Source of the DNA: Staphylococcus simiae
GTDB taxonomy: Bacteria; Bacillota; Bacilli; Staphylococcales; Staphylococcaceae
DNA length: 64,000 bases
Assembly: GCF_017357005.1 (NCBI RefSeq)
Contig: NZ_CP071589.1
Location: 1,426,001-1,490,000, forward strand
Reading direction: 5' to 3'
Shown piece after piece: positions 49,601-63,271 of this stretch. Each line of letters begins with the position of its first letter. Position 1 is the stretch's first letter. The notes beneath the pieces are model-generated. The model had not been told where the DNA came from. It made no database searches and saw only the letters and a program-made list of their open reading frames with translations. The position numbers and the translations under genes are program-made.

Positions 49601-51367
49601 TTAGTGACGGATTCTCAATGATAATTCTTCTAATTGTTTTTCTGATACTTCACCTGGTGCATTAGTTAATAGACATGTAGCAGAAGCTGTTTTAGGGAAT
49701 GCAATTGTATCTCTTAAGTTTGTTCTATTTGTTAATAACATTACTAATCGGTCTAAACCTAATGCTATACCGCCATGCGGTGGTGCTCCGTATTTGAATG
49801 CATCAAGTAAGAAACCAAATTGTTCTTGTGCTTGTTCTTTTGTAAATCCAAGAACTTCGAACATTTTTTGTTGTAATTCACCATCATGTATACGAATAGA
49901 TCCACCACCAAGTTCATAACCATTTAATACAATATCATATGCATTGGCTTGAGCTTGTTCTGGTGCAGTATCTAATTTTGCGATATCTTCTTGTTTAGGA
50001 GATGTAAATGGATGGTGTGCTGCTACATAGCGTTTGCTATCTTCATCATATTCCAATAATGGCCAATCTGTTACCCACAAGAAGTTTAATTTCGTTTCAT
50101 CAATTAAACCTAATTCTTTAGCTAATTTAACACGTAAGGCACCTAAACTTTGTGCAACCACACTTGGTTTGTCAGCAACGAACATCACTAAGTCACCTGC
50201 TTGTGCACCTGTTAATGACTTAAGTGTTTCAACATTATTATCTTCAAAGAATCGTGCTATTGGACCAGTTAAACCATCTTCAACAACTTTAACCCATGCT
50301 AATCCTTTTGCACCATAAATATTAACAAATTCAGTTAAAGCATCCATATCTTTTCTAGTATATTGTTCAGCAGCACCTTTAGCTACAATTGCTTTAATTT
50401 CACCACCGTTATTTACTGTATCTTTAAAGACTTTAAAGTCCATTTCATGACCTAATTGACCAACATTTATTAATTCCATATCAAAACGAGTATCTGGTTT
50501 ATCTGAACCGAAACGATTCATTGCTTCCTCATATGTCATTCTTGGGAATTGGTCTTGTAAGTCTACTCCCTTAACTTCTTTGACAACTTTTTTCAACATT
50601 TCTTCACCCATAGCCATGACATCTTCTTGGTCTACAAAGCTCATTTCAATATCGACTTGTGTAAATTCAGGTTGTCTATCAGCTCGTAAGTCTTCATCTC
50701 TAAAACATTTTACGATTTGATAATATTTATCGAAGCCGCTTATCATTAATAACTGTTTAAATAATTGTGGCGATTGAGGTAAGGCGTAAAATTCACCTTC
50801 ATGAACACGTGAAGGAACTAAATAGTCACGTGCACCTTCAGGTGTTGATTTCGTTAAAACTGGTGTTTCAATATCAAAGAAACCATCGTTATCTAAGTAT
50901 TGACGAATTGATTTTGTGATTTGATGTCTCATTTTGAATGTTTGAGCTAATTCTTGTCGACGTAAGTCTAAATATCTATATTTTAAACGAATATTTTCAT
51001 CAACATTGACATTATCTTCGTTAATTGCGAATGGAGGCGTCTCTGATTTATTTATAATTTTAATATTAGAAACTTGAACTTCCACTTGTCCAGTTTTGAT
51101 TTTAGGATTTACTGTTTCTGGATCACGTTTCGTTACAACACCTTGTACTTCTACAACATATTCTGAACGCACAGTTTCAGCTATTTTTAAAGCTTCTTCT
51201 GAAAAATCAGGATTAAAAACGATTTGAACGATGCCTTCTCGATCTCTTAAATCGATAAAGATTAAACCTCCTAAATCACGACGATTGTGTACCCAACCTT
51301 TTAAAGTAATTTCTTGATTTAATAATTCTTCAGTAACTAAACCACAATAAGTTGTTCTTTTAGCCAT
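49601..51367 (-). CDS. aspS: Aspartyl-tRNA synthetase
   Basis: This 588-residue bacterial-type class IIb synthetase has an N-terminal OB anticodon domain ([20 protein letters not shown] near 24-43), motif 2 [20 protein letters not shown] near 215-235, and the GAD insertion domain typical of bacterial AspRS. Motif 3 [17 protein letters not shown] lies near 530-546. It follows hisS by 15 bp and is co-transcribed under the T-box upstream of hisS. Whether it is discriminating or also charges tRNA-Asn cannot be read from sequence by eye. Confidence 0.97.
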   Translation of the reverse strand: MAKRTTYCGLVTEELLNQEITLKGWVHNRRDLGGLIFIDLRDREGIVQIVFNPDFSEEALKIAETVRSEYVVEVQGVVTKRDPETVNPKIKTGQVEVQVSNIKIINKSETPPFAINEDNVNVDENIRLKYRYLDLRRQELAQTFKMRHQITKSIRQYLDNDGFFDIETPVLTKSTPEGARDYLVPSRVHEGEFYALPQSPQLFKQLLMISGFDKYYQIVKCFRDEDLRADRQPEFTQVDIEMSFVDQEDVMAMGEEMLKKVVKEVKGVDLQDQFPRMTYEEAMNRFGSDKPDTRFDMELINVGQLGHEMDFKVFKDTVNNGGEIKAIVAKGAAEQYTRKDMDALTEFVNIYGAKGLAWVKVVEDGLTGPIARFFEDNNVETLKSLTGAQAGDLVMFVADKPSVVAQSLGALRVKLAKELGLIDETKLNFLWVTDWPLLEYDEDSKRYVAAHHPFTSPKQEDIAKLDTAPEQAQANAYDIVLNGYELGGGSIRIHDGELQQKMFEVLGFTKEQAQEQFGFLLDAFKYGAPPHGGIALGLDRLVMLLTNRTNLRDTIAFPKTASATCLLTNAPGEVSEKQLEELSLRIRH

Positions 51368-51382
51368 TGTTAAACTCCCTTT

Positions 51383-52645
51383 CTATTTCCTAAAATATGC
51401 TGCAAGTTGATTTAACTGAACTGTTTCAGAATCACCCGTTTGCATATTTTTTACATTAATTTGATTATTTTCTAATTCTTGTTCCCCAATTACGACAGTG
51501 TATTGTGCACCTAGACGATCAGCTTGTTTCATTTGACCTTTAATTTTGCGATGTAAATAATCTTTATCGACTTTAACACCTGCATGACGAAGTTGGTTGA
51601 GTAATTTAACGGCATAACGCTCTGCTTCATCACCCATTGTGACAATAAACAAATCTAATTCTTCATCAACATCTAAATCGATACCTTCTTCGTCCAAAGC
51701 AAGTAACAAGCGTTCTATACTTAAGGCAAAACCTATACCTGTTTCACTTGGACCATCTAATAATTCTAATAAACCATTATAACGACCACCACCACATAAA
51801 GTTGTAATTGCACCATCATAATTTGGATTATCCATCATTAATTCAAATGCAGTATGTGTGTAATAATCTAATCCTCGTACAAGGTTCGGATCTTCAATAT
51901 ATGGTATTTCTAACTCATCTAGATAAGATTTCACTTGATCATAATATTGCTTAGAGTGTTCATTTAAATATTCAGTGATACGTGGTGCTGTTTTAACAGC
52001 TTCTTTATCACGATCGACTTTACAGTCTAAAATTCGCATAGGATTGGTATGCAAACGCGCTTGACAGTCTGAGCAAAAATCATCAATAACTGGTTCAAAA
52101 TGTTTTACTAATGCTTCATTATATTCTTTACGTGAATCCATATCACCAACACTATTGATCACCAATTTCAGATGTTTCAGGCCAAATGATTGATATATAT
52201 GCATGACCATAGCTAATACTTCAGCATCCACACTTGGATTTTCTGCACCAATAGCTTCGACTCCAAATTGATTAAATTGACGATAACGTCCTTTTTGTTT
52301 ACGTTCATATCTAAACATAGGACCATTATAATAAAGTTTAATCGGTTGATTTGGATTACCTTGCATTTTGTGTTCAATATATGAACGAACTACAGCAGCT
52401 GTACCTTCAGGTCTGAGCGTAATACTACGGTCTCCCTTATCTTTAAATGTATACATTTCTTTTTGAACCACATCAGTTGAGTCTCCAACACCGCGTGCAA
52501 ATAATTCAGTACTTTCAAAAATGGGTGTTCTAATTTCTTTATAATTATATAGCGTCATTAATTCATCTAATTTATTTTCAATGTAACGCCATTTTTTAGA
52601 TTCTTCTGGTAAGATATCTTGTGTCCCTCTTGGAATCTTTATCAT
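51383..52645 (-). CDS. hisS: Histidyl-tRNA synthetase
   Basis: This 420-residue class II synthetase begins MIKIPRGTQDILPEESKKW. Motif 2 region LRPEGTAAVVRSYIEHK lies near 77-93, and the histidine signatures EAIGAENPSVDAEV (near 131) and LVRGLDYYTHTAFE (near 258) are intact. The C-terminal anticodon domain holds GAQYTVVIGEQEL. I chose ATG 52645, about ten bases from AAAGGAG; an in-frame TTG six bases upstream is too close. The hisS-aspS pair with a T-box leader is the normal staphylococcal arrangement. Confidence 0.97.
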   Translation of the reverse strand: MIKIPRGTQDILPEESKKWRYIENKLDELMTLYNYKEIRTPIFESTELFARGVGDSTDVVQKEMYTFKDKGDRSITLRPEGTAAVVRSYIEHKMQGNPNQPIKLYYNGPMFRYERKQKGRYRQFNQFGVEAIGAENPSVDAEVLAMVMHIYQSFGLKHLKLVINSVGDMDSRKEYNEALVKHFEPVIDDFCSDCQARLHTNPMRILDCKVDRDKEAVKTAPRITEYLNEHSKQYYDQVKSYLDELEIPYIEDPNLVRGLDYYTHTAFELMMDNPNYDGAITTLCGGGRYNGLLELLDGPSETGIGFALSIERLLLALDEEGIDLDVDEELDLFIVTMGDEAERYAVKLLNQLRHAGVKVDKDYLHRKIKGQMKQADRLGAQYTVVIGEQELENNQINVKNMQTGDSETVQLNQLAAYFRK

Positions 52646-52731
52646 TAACAAACAACTCCTTTAGCAAATTTTTAGTAAACATCTTAGATTGCAAACATCA
52701 TGTTATTCATATCATAAAGTTATTCAAAAAT

Positions 52732-52801
52732 GGCTCTCTTAAATTGAACTGATACATAATTATCCAATTTTTATTTATCAGTATTAAAGAAATAGGGAAC
52801 C
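52732..52801. repeat. GGTTCTCT palindromic element, degenerate copy in hisS leader
   Basis: GGCTCTCTTAAATTGAACTG opens it and TATCAGTATTAAAGAAATAG then GGAACC closes it. It lies between the T-box terminator and the hisS start, so it is transcribed in the leader. Confidence 0.72.
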
Positions 52802-52807
52802 TAAAAT

Positions 52808-53030
52808 AAAAAAGCCCCTGCACAGCTAGTAACCTAACTGCACAAGGGACGAAGTTCCGTGTTGCCACCCTAATTGATTATTGTTTCATTACTCGCTTTA
52901 GTACTAGAGTAATAACAACATTAATCCACTCAAAACGTTTAACGTACGTTCCCCGGTTTCACTTTTAATGAAACACCTCTTCTTGTGTTCAAATAATTAA
53001 CATACTCAGTATAATCTTTCAGCCTAGGAT
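52808..53030 (-). promoter_or_regulatory. T-box riboswitch for hisS-aspS
   Basis: The minus strand contains AGGGTGGCAACACGG (52871-52857), the T-box bulge sequence. A terminator follows with arms CCCTTGTGCAG and CTGTGCAGGGG (11 pairs including G-U) and then TTTTTT. Stem I should lie in 52900-53030, where a GTTTCATTAAAAGTGAAAC hairpin is visible. I could not decide which codon is the specifier (His or Asp expected). The remainder up to lytH (53031-53159) shows no gene. Confidence 0.9.
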
Positions 53031-53159
53031 TATATTTCTACATAATTATCATTAATTCGAGAATTATTACCTATTTCTGTTAACATTTCAAGAATCATAT
53101 CGGTTTTTAATATAAAATTCACTATTCATCATAACGATTTTAGCCTTAAGATGCAAGTG

Positions 53160-54035
53160 TTAAGCTGAAAAATATTGTTTAAGTCCATCAATAACAGCCT
53201 TTTCAACTATTTGTCTATGTAATTGATCTTTTATCATATTTTCATCTGTTGGATTACTAATGTAACCCAGCTCTAGTAACACTGCTGGAATATTAGTTTG
53301 TCTTAAAACTTGATAGTTTTGTTGTCTCGCACCACGGTTAGAGAGCAACGCCTTTTTTTGAATTGCTGCGTTTAATGTATTAGCAAGTTGCTGCTGATTA
53401 TCATGGAACCAGTAGACTGTTGCCCCATTCGCATTTGGTGACTCTAAAGAGTCGTTATGTATACTAATATACGCGTCGCCTTTAACATTTCGATCATCAA
53501 GAGATACATAAGTATCGTCTTTACGCGTCATTTTAACAGTAGCACCTTCATCCTCTAAAAAAGATTTAAGTTCTTTAGCTGTCTTTAGTGTATATTCTTT
53601 TTCTAAGCTCTTATATTTAGTAGTACTTGATGCCCCCTGGTCACTACCACCATGACCAGGATCAAGTACTACTGTTTTACCTTTTAAGGCATTTTTAGTT
53701 TTTGTTGTATCTTCAGTTATATCCAAATTAGTATGCCAACCTGCAATCCAACCCTTTTCATCATTAGATGCATTGACAACTTCAATCCATTTGCCAGATT
53801 TACCTATCTTTTTAAAATGATCCCCTTTATCAACTTTATATATAACTGGATAGGCTGCATTAGGACCAGTACGTAATTCTGCATTTTCTGTAACTGTGAT
53901 GTTACCATTATTTTCATCATTGCTATTTAATAATAAAAATAAAAATATAATAAATAATACAAATGCGATAACAATAATTAATGTTCTCTTATTTTTGAGA
54001 CCATTGTTAGCTAACCATGTACTTATCTTTGTCAT
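53160..54035 (-). CDS. lytH: Membrane-anchored N-acetylmuramoyl-L-alanine amidase-family protein LytH
   Basis: This 291-residue protein has one membrane helix at about 18-37 ([19 protein letters not shown]) and a bacterial SH3 domain (about 46-105, [17 protein letters not shown]). A zinc amidase_3 domain follows with [13 protein letters not shown] near 124, SIHNDS near 191 and [13 protein letters not shown] near 255, giving the metal His, Glu and catalytic Glu. In S. aureus LytH with ActH trims membrane-proximal stem peptides. It overlaps dtd by four bases (ATGA). Confidence 0.93.
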   Translation of the reverse strand: MTKISTWLANNGLKNKRTLIIVIAFVLFIIFLFLLLNSNDENNGNITVTENAELRTGPNAAYPVIYKVDKGDHFKKIGKSGKWIEVVNASNDEKGWIAGWHTNLDITEDTTKTKNALKGKTVVLDPGHGGSDQGASSTTKYKSLEKEYTLKTAKELKSFLEDEGATVKMTRKDDTYVSLDDRNVKGDAYISIHNDSLESPNANGATVYWFHDNQQQLANTLNAAIQKKALLSNRGARQQNYQVLRQTNIPAVLLELGYISNPTDENMIKDQLHRQIVEKAVIDGLKQYFSA

Positions 54036-54484
54036 TGAATTTTGCCATCCTGACTTTCATAGATAATGGTAACGGGACCATCGTTGTTAATTTCTACATT
54101 CATATGCGTACCAAACTCACCTGTTTTAACTGGTATATCAAATGATTGTAAACAGTCATTAAAATATTCATATAATTCATTTGCTTCGGTAGGATTTTTT
54201 GAATTTGAAAATCCTGGTCGATTTCCTTTTTTAACATCAGCATATAAAGTAAATTGTGAAATAGATAAAATTTCACCTTCAATTTGTTGAATGTTGAAAT
54301 TCAATTTATCTTCAGCATCTTCAAATAATCTAGCATTAGCAATTTTCTTAGCTAATACTTCAGCATCTTGTTTGGTAGAATCTTGTCCTACACCTACAAG
54401 AAGACAATAGCCTTTATTAATTTGATTATTTATTGTGTCATTTGTCACTGCAGCTGATTTAACTCTTTGGACAACTACTTTCAC
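54032..54484 (-). CDS. dtd: D-aminoacyl-tRNA deacylase
   Basis: This 150-residue enzyme releases D-amino acids from mischarged tRNA. The two signature loops are present: [20 protein letters not shown] near 78-97 and NDGPVTI near 137, containing the Gly-cisPro pair. Normal length. It lies 12 bp after rel and overlaps lytH, giving one transcript rel-dtd-lytH. Confidence 0.97.
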   Translation of the reverse strand: MKVVVQRVKSAAVTNDTINNQINKGYCLLVGVGQDSTKQDAEVLAKKIANARLFEDAEDKLNFNIQQIEGEILSISQFTLYADVKKGNRPGFSNSKNPTEANELYEYFNDCLQSFDIPVKTGEFGTHMNVEINNDGPVTIIYESQDGKIQ

Positions 54485-54496
54485 TATTTACACCTC

Positions 54497-57044
<2,548 letters not shown>

Positions 57045-57563
57045 CTATTCATCATAAGTTATCAAACTCATGACATCATAATCTTTTATTTTTTCAATGC
57101 CATTTAAATATTTTAATTCAATTATAAATGCAATACCAACAACAATTCCACCAAGCTTTTCAACTAGCTTAATTGCTGCTTCAATAGTACCACCAGTTGC
57201 TAATAAATCATCAGTAATTAACACACGTTGTCCTGGTTTAATAGCGTCTTTATGCATGGTTAAAACATTAGTACCATACTCCAAATTATATTCATAACGT
57301 ATTACTTCACGAGGTAATTTCCCTTCTTTTCTAACTGGTGCAAAGCCAATGCCCATTGAATAAGCAACTGGACAACCAATTATAAAGCCACGTGCTTCTG
57401 GGCCGACAACAAGATCTACATTTCTATCTTTGGCATATTTAACGATTTGATCTGTTGCATAACCGTATGCTTTACCATTATCCATAATTGTAGTAATATC
57501 TTTGAAGCTTACTCCGGGTTGTGGCCAATCTGGTACTTCTGATACATATTGTTTTAAATCCAT
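57045..57563 (-). CDS. apt: Adenine phosphoribosyltransferase
   Basis: This 172-residue enzyme converts adenine and PRPP to AMP in purine salvage. The PRPP-binding motif [14 protein letters not shown] lies near 118-131, and the flexible loop [15 protein letters not shown] near 80-95. It follows recJ with a 22-bp gap and is separated from rel by hairpins. Its product level is often linked to stringent control because rel lies nearby, but that is only context. Confidence 0.98.
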   Translation of the reverse strand: MDLKQYVSEVPDWPQPGVSFKDITTIMDNGKAYGYATDQIVKYAKDRNVDLVVGPEARGFIIGCPVAYSMGIGFAPVRKEGKLPREVIRYEYNLEYGTNVLTMHKDAIKPGQRVLITDDLLATGGTIEAAIKLVEKLGGIVVGIAFIIELKYLNGIEKIKDYDVMSLITYDE

Positions 57564-57585
57564 TAAATTTTTCCTCCTAAATTGC

Positions 57586-59859
57586 TCATGACAATTGTGA
57601 CTTAATCCATTCTTTTATTTGTGTAAATTCATCATATAAAAGACGTTGTTCAACTTCCATTCTATGCTGTCTTAATTGATAAATTCTACTTGAATCAATA
57701 GACCTTTTATCTGGTTGGTTATTTATCTTAATTATACCATTTTCATCTACAATAAAGTTTAAATCTAGAAATACTTTCAACATAAATTTCAAAATATTAG
57801 GTTTGACATTTAAATGTTGACATAAATGCATACCATCTTGTTGTAAATTCAATTGTTGTTTGGTGATTAATGCTTTATAACACTTTTTAAAAGTATCCAT
57901 ATGGGGCATACCTTCAAAATAAATTGAATGACTATGCTGTAACACTAAATATAATTGTGAAAAATTCAAATGATTTAAAGTTATTGCCAAATCTTCCATT
58001 TTCTCCGGTAAATCTTTTAAAATAACTTTATCAAAATGACCTTCAACTATTTCACCATAAAAATATTCATTATTATTAACCTTGTCACTTTTTGGATGTA
58101 TCAACACAATCATATTATCTTCATTATCTGTATAAGGTACCTGTTTACGTTTGCTACGATAATCAAGAATTTGTTGTTGATTCATGGCCATGTCTTCAAT
58201 AATAAGTTGTGGTGTTTGATTACCATTCCATTCATTAATTTGTATATTAGCAAGCACATTTATTGGTTGTTGATCTTGTAATTCAGAAGCTAAATGGCCA
58301 TGTTGCCAATATAAAGCAGTTGTTTTATTGTCACCTAATGTTAATTTCAAATGTTTATTACCTTGACCAATCGCCTTAAACGAACCAACTATTAAGTCAT
58401 CCAGTTCAAATAAAGGTTTATTAAAATCTGTACCAAAAGGTCGCAGTTTATTAATATCTTTAATATTTTTGATTGTTATATCTTGTTCATCCAGCATAAC
58501 ATCTACTTTTTTTACAGGATCTAAAGATGTCGTTTGCTGTAACGTTGTCATCCATTGATTTAGACCAGTAGATAGCTTGTCAATGTTATCTATAGTCATT
58601 GTCATACCTGCTGCCATATGATGGCCACCAAATTTGGCAATTAAATCGTGATGTGCATTTAAAATTTCAAACATAGAGACTTGTGCAATCGATCTTGCTG
58701 AACCCTTAGCATGATTTTGTTCTCGATCAATATTTAAAATTAGAGTCGGTAACGCATAGGTCTCTACAATTTTAGAAGCTACAATTCCTAAGACACCTTC
58801 ATGCCAATTTTCTTTAGCCAATAATAAAAACAAGTTGCCATCATTAACTTGCTTTTCAGCCATTGCCATTGCTTCTTCCGTAATAGCTGCTACTATATCT
58901 TTACGTTCTCTATTAAAATGCTCAACTTGTTCTGCTAAAAATATTGCTTCTTCTTCATCCTCGGTCATTAATAGTTCACATGCAAGTGATGCATCCTCTA
59001 AACGACCTACTGCATTTAGTCTAGGTCCAATAATAAATCCTATTGTTTCTTCATTAATTTCATCATTATATCCTGCTTCATTTAATAATGCTTTGATTGC
59101 AACTGGACAATGATCATTTAATTGAGCTAAACCTTGTTTTACTAATGAACGGTTCTCGTCTGTTAATGACACTAAATCAGCTATGGTACCTATCGCTACT
59201 AAAGCTTTAAAATAATTAGGTACCTCATCTAAAAGTGCTTGAGCTAATTTATATGCGACACCCGCACCACAAAGCTGTTGGAAAGGATATTCAAAATCGG
59301 GATGCATTGGATGAACGATAGCAAAGGCTGATGGTAAAGTGTTTCCTATTTCATGGTGATCTGTAACTATAACATCTACACCTAACTTTTGAACCATTTC
59401 AATTTCGTTGTGTCCTTGTATACCATTATCTACAGTAATAATTAATGAAATACCTTCATCATGAGCATTTTTAAAGGCTAATTCATTTGGACCATAACCT
59501 TCAGAAAATCGATTAGGAATGTACCAACCAACTTGTGCTCCAAGCTGTTGTAATGTCGTAACTAATATTGTTGTAGAAGTTACGCCATCTGCATCATAAT
59601 CTCCATATACAAGTATCTTTTCTTTATTTTTAATAGCAGTATTAATTCGTTCGACTGCTTTAGACATGTCGCTTAATTTGAATGGATCGTAATCAACCAC
59701 ACGATCATTGATAATAGCATCAATTTGACTTTCTTCAACAAGTGACTTACTTTCTAATATTTTCTTAACTATAGGCGTTAATTTATATTTAGACATGACT
59801 TGATCTGAGATATATTCAGTTGGTTGTTGTAAATGCCATTTATATTTCGATTTTATCAT
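57586..59859 (-). CDS. recJ: Single-stranded-DNA-specific exonuclease RecJ
   Basis: This 757-residue 5'-3' ssDNA exonuclease works in recombination and mismatch repair. DHH-family motifs are [13 protein letters not shown] near 80-92, VTDHHEIG near 157, and a DHHA1-type [10 protein letters not shown] near 395. A C-terminal extension typical of Firmicutes follows. I chose ATG 59859, preceded by GAGGCG; a 24-codon extension to 59931 contains atypical residues and no better site. It lies upstream of apt. Confidence 0.95.
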   Translation of the reverse strand: MIKSKYKWHLQQPTEYISDQVMSKYKLTPIVKKILESKSLVEESQIDAIINDRVVDYDPFKLSDMSKAVERINTAIKNKEKILVYGDYDADGVTSTTILVTTLQQLGAQVGWYIPNRFSEGYGPNELAFKNAHDEGISLIITVDNGIQGHNEIEMVQKLGVDVIVTDHHEIGNTLPSAFAIVHPMHPDFEYPFQQLCGAGVAYKLAQALLDEVPNYFKALVAIGTIADLVSLTDENRSLVKQGLAQLNDHCPVAIKALLNEAGYNDEINEETIGFIIGPRLNAVGRLEDASLACELLMTEDEEEAIFLAEQVEHFNRERKDIVAAITEEAMAMAEKQVNDGNLFLLLAKENWHEGVLGIVASKIVETYALPTLILNIDREQNHAKGSARSIAQVSMFEILNAHHDLIAKFGGHHMAAGMTMTIDNIDKLSTGLNQWMTTLQQTTSLDPVKKVDVMLDEQDITIKNIKDINKLRPFGTDFNKPLFELDDLIVGSFKAIGQGNKHLKLTLGDNKTTALYWQHGHLASELQDQQPINVLANIQINEWNGNQTPQLIIEDMAMNQQQILDYRSKRKQVPYTDNEDNMIVLIHPKSDKVNNNEYFYGEIVEGHFDKVILKDLPEKMEDLAITLNHLNFSQLYLVLQHSHSIYFEGMPHMDTFKKCYKALITKQQLNLQQDGMHLCQHLNVKPNILKFMLKVFLDLNFIVDENGIIKINNQPDKRSIDSSRIYQLRQHRMEVEQRLLYDEFTQIKEWIKSQLS

Positions 59860-60029
59860 TGTGTTACGCCTCATTTCCAAAAGCATTATACCTAATTTTG
59901 AGATAGTTTTAAACATTAAGTTGTAATTCAAGACTTTTATTATAACAAATCTAATTAAAATATGTCATAAATAGAGCTAATATCATAAGTAGAATTTGCA
60001 AACCTCAAACCTTTTGTTAGCTCTCTTTA

Positions 60030-60314
60030 GAGCTTGGAACAAAAAACATTTCACACTTAAATCCAAGCATTTGGCAGTAACTGTCTGGGTTGTAAAATGC
60101 TGATATATCAAGTTTTACAAATCTAGTCAGTCTTGCCGGGGTGGGAGGGACCCGTCATAGAAAAATTTTATAACTAAAATTTTTACTTTAATGTGTAAGA
60201 CGGGCAAGGTTGGGCAAGAACTAGTAAATATTGAAAAATTAACTAGTTCTAAATGTGCAAGACGGGCATATACGACATAAATTTTATATAAAATTCATGT
60301 TTGTCCCACTCCCA
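60030..60314. repeat. Long composite intergenic repeat, copy 5 (long form)
   Basis: It starts AGAGCTTGGAACAAAAAACA and ends GTCCCACTCCCA, with GCATTTGGCAGTAACTGTCT, CAGTCTTGCCGGGGTGGGAG, GGGACCCGTCATAGAAAAAT and the AAGACGGGCA cassette twice (near 60200 and 60257). It matches the 6.2-kb copy in cassette order. It fills the gap between recJ and secDF; 59860-60029 holds no gene. Confidence 0.82.
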
Positions 60315-60392
60315 TATCATGCCATAATTCAAACAATACTACATCTTAATTCATAACCAACGCATTACTTCATTTCAATAAATATACAAAAA

Positions 60393-60428
60393 ATCCCGAG
60401 ATTACTTTAGTTACAATAATCTCGGGAT
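60393..60428 (-). terminator. secDF terminator
   Basis: ATCCCGAGATTA / TAATCTCGGGAT with a 12-base loop, followed on the minus strand by TTTTTGTATAT. It starts 16 bp after the secDF stop. Confidence 0.9.
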
Positions 60429-60443
60429 CTTTAATATAACGTC

Positions 60444-62723
60444 TTAAACTAATATTTTTTCATTATTTGAACGTTTTTCTTTATGCACTACTAATTTATG
60501 ATTTGGTGTTTTTCTTAATTGACGTTTTTTCATAATACCCCAAAGAGGTACGGCAATAAATACTGATGAGAACACACCAGAAATCAATCCAATGAATAAT
60601 GCTAATGTAAAGTTAAAGATAGTTGGTGCACCAAATAATAGAATTGCAATAACTACAACTAAGACAGTTAATACTGTATTGATTGAACGTGTCATTGTTT
60701 GTCTAATTGATTTATTTACAATATTATCAATTTGGTCTGTAGAAGTGATTACTTTGATTTTTTGTAAATTTTCACGTACACGGTCAAACGTTACAATCGT
60801 ATCATTAATGGAATAACCCACAATTGTTAGTACTGCTGCAATGAAAGTTAAATCTACTTCTATTCTAAATAAACTAAAGATAGCAACTATAATGAACACA
60901 TCATGCAGTAATGCTAACACTGATGATAAGCCCATGCGCCATTCAAATCTTAGTGATACATAGATAATAATACCAATAGCTGCATATAGTAACGCAAGCA
61001 TAGCATTCTTAGCTAACTCTTGACCTATAATCGGAGATACCGTATTGATTTGTGGTGTATCACCAAACTCAGATTTAATCGCGTCATTCAATTTATTATC
61101 TTGAGCTCGTGATAAATTTTGTTTAAATTGAATTGTTGCAGCTTTATTACCTTTGCCGTTAATTTGAATTTGATCAGCTTTTAAGTCAGTATCTTTAATT
61201 ACTTGTTCAATTTTATTTTGAGTCAATGCATCTTTAGATTCGAAATCTACTCTTGTACCACTTGAGAAGTCTATACCTAAGTTAAGTTTAAAGATATATA
61301 GGATTACTGCACCGACTATTACAATTAGGATACTTAAAGCAATTAATGGTTTAGCCAACTTAACAAAATTCCATTTTTCAAATGAAGTTTTTAAATCGTG
61401 TACTTCAACACCTTCATTAATATCATGTCTGTCTTTCTTTTTAACACCGAATAACCAGTAACTTTTCTTAAAGACATTTGATGATACTAGTAATGATAAT
61501 AGGAATCTTGATAAGAATACAGCTGTTACAAATATCATTAAAATACCTAATAACAACATTGTCGCGAAACCTTTTACTGAACTTTCACCAAAGAAGAATA
61601 ACACAGCTGCTGCGATAACAGTTGTTAAGTTTGAGTCAAAAATTGTTAAGAAAGAACTTTTATTGGCTTTTGAAAAGGCCTGTTTAATTGTTCGACCAAT
61701 TCTAAGTTCATCTTTAATTCTTTCGTACATAATGATGTTGGCATCTACTGCCATACCTACACCAAGTACCAATGCTGCAATACCTGGTAAAGTAAGAACA
61801 CCAGAAATGAAATTAAATGCTACAAGTGTTAAATAAATATATGTTGTTAAAGCTATAATAGCTACTAAACCAGGTAAACGATAGAAACCTAACATAAATA
61901 GATAGATAAGTGCTACACCAATAAATGAAGCAAAGATAGTTTTATCTAAAGCATCTTGTCCAAATTGAGCACCTACAGAATTGGAATAAATTTCTTTTAA
62001 ATCTACAGGTAATGAACCTGCATTTAACAACTCAGAAATTTGCTTAGCTTTTTTAACACCTTCTTGGCCTTTAAAACCACCAGATATTTCTACACTATCT
62101 GAATTAATCGGTTGATCAACACTAGCTGCTGATATAAATTTCGGATTTTTCTTTTGTGCTTCTTTTTTATAACTATCGCCTTTTTCAAAATCTAGCCAAA
62201 CTACCATGACATTGTCACGTTTTTTAGAGATTTCTTCCGTTACTTTTTTGAATTTATTTTTATCTTTTACTTTAAAAGTAACTGTCGGCTGGTTCGTCTC
62301 TTGCTTAAACTCTTGTTTAGCAGAACCTTGTTTAATATCAGAACCGTTTAATTTCACATGATCATCAGCATCTCTAATTGTTAAATTAGCTTGAGATGAT
62401 AAAATTTTACGTGCTTCTTTCTGATCGGTTACCCCTGCAAGTTGAACACGAATTCTATTTGGTTCTTCAACTTGAATTTTGGGTTCAGAGACACCTAAAA
62501 CATTAACACGGTTTTCTAAGGTTTGCGCTGTTGATTGTAGCGCTTTTTTATTTATCTTATCGCCATTATGTAATGGATCAACTTGATAAAGTACCTCAAA
62601 TCCACCTTGTAAATCTAATCCTAGATTAACATTCTTAATTACATTTTTATAAGTGACTGCCATTCCACCGAAAAGCAAGACAACTAATAGTAAGAATGCA
62701 ATGATTCTACTTACTTTTTTCAC
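60444..62723 (-). CDS. secDF: Fused protein translocase accessory subunit SecDF
   Basis: This 759-residue membrane protein uses the proton gradient to help complete protein export through SecYEG. It is a natural fusion of SecD (about 1-440) and SecF (about 450-759). An N-terminal helix is followed by the P1 domain (NLGLDLQGGFEVLY near 33, RIRVQLAGV near 89), TMs 2-6 including VLGVGMAVDANIIMYERI near 320-337, and a second half starting LNLGIDFSSGTRVDFE. A second D-containing TM segment VGYSINDTIVTFDRVRENL lies near 647. Twelve TMs are expected. It lies 270 bp from yajC. Confidence 0.98.
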   Translation of the reverse strand: MKKVSRIIAFLLLVVLLFGGMAVTYKNVIKNVNLGLDLQGGFEVLYQVDPLHNGDKINKKALQSTAQTLENRVNVLGVSEPKIQVEEPNRIRVQLAGVTDQKEARKILSSQANLTIRDADDHVKLNGSDIKQGSAKQEFKQETNQPTVTFKVKDKNKFKKVTEEISKKRDNVMVVWLDFEKGDSYKKEAQKKNPKFISAASVDQPINSDSVEISGGFKGQEGVKKAKQISELLNAGSLPVDLKEIYSNSVGAQFGQDALDKTIFASFIGVALIYLFMLGFYRLPGLVAIIALTTYIYLTLVAFNFISGVLTLPGIAALVLGVGMAVDANIIMYERIKDELRIGRTIKQAFSKANKSSFLTIFDSNLTTVIAAAVLFFFGESSVKGFATMLLLGILMIFVTAVFLSRFLLSLLVSSNVFKKSYWLFGVKKKDRHDINEGVEVHDLKTSFEKWNFVKLAKPLIALSILIVIVGAVILYIFKLNLGIDFSSGTRVDFESKDALTQNKIEQVIKDTDLKADQIQINGKGNKAATIQFKQNLSRAQDNKLNDAIKSEFGDTPQINTVSPIIGQELAKNAMLALLYAAIGIIIYVSLRFEWRMGLSSVLALLHDVFIIVAIFSLFRIEVDLTFIAAVLTIVGYSINDTIVTFDRVRENLQKIKVITSTDQIDNIVNKSIRQTMTRSINTVLTVLVVVIAILLFGAPTIFNFTLALFIGLISGVFSSVFIAVPLWGIMKKRQLRKTPNHKLVVHKEKRSNNEKILV

Positions 62724-62946
62724 ATGAACACCTCATTATTTACGTATGTATATAGAATACTTTATCTTCAATTTGTTACGCAAGTTAATTCTTTTTAACA
62801 ATATTTATCAACTTATATATAGTAACATACTCAAACAATTAGTGAAATTAGTCACTACGATATTTAACTTAAATTTAATAGTTATTGTTAGTTGTAATTA
62901 TTAAAATTCTTTTGTAATAGTTTGTATAAACTTTTGCAAATTAAAA

Positions 62947-62973
62947 AGGATGAAACGCTTACCGTTTCATCCT
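62947..62973 (-). terminator. yajC terminator
   Basis: AGGATGAAACG / CGTTTCATCCT with a 5-base loop, then TTTTTAATTT on the minus strand. It separates yajC from secDF transcription. Confidence 0.88.
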
Positions 62974-62993
62974 AATTATAAGTTGTTAGTGTA

Positions 62994-63254
62994 TTATGAA
63001 GGATCTACTTGTTTAATAGCAGGCTTTTCAAATGTCATTTCTGTACCATGACCATTAACTGTAATAACTACAGTTGTTTCATCTACTGCTTTAACAGTTC
63101 CTTTAATACCACCAATAGTTGTTATTCTTTGTCCTGCTTCCACACGACTTATCATTTCACGATGCTCTTTAGCACGTTTTTGTTGTGGTCTGATTAAAAA
63201 GAACCACATTAATACAATTAATAAAATTGGAATAATTAATGAAGTAAATTGCAT
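62994..63254 (-). CDS. yajC: Preprotein translocase subunit YajC
   Basis: This 86-residue single-pass membrane protein associates with SecDF. It begins with the membrane segment FTSLIIPILLIVLMWFFLI (about 3-21), then RPQQKRAKEHREMI, and an OB-like small beta domain (about 40-82). Length is normal. It is 17 bp downstream of tgt, the conserved tgt-yajC-secDF order. A separate terminator follows. Confidence 0.95.
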   Translation of the reverse strand: MQFTSLIIPILLIVLMWFFLIRPQQKRAKEHREMISRVEAGQRITTIGGIKGTVKAVDETTVVITVNGHGTEMTFEKPAIKQVDPS

Positions 63255-63271
63255 TTTTATAACTCCTCTAT

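Noticed and set aside
52880..53030. Specifier codon of the hisS T-box
   Set aside because: No His or Asp triplet stood clearly in a stem I internal loop by eye; a covariance-model alignment is needed.
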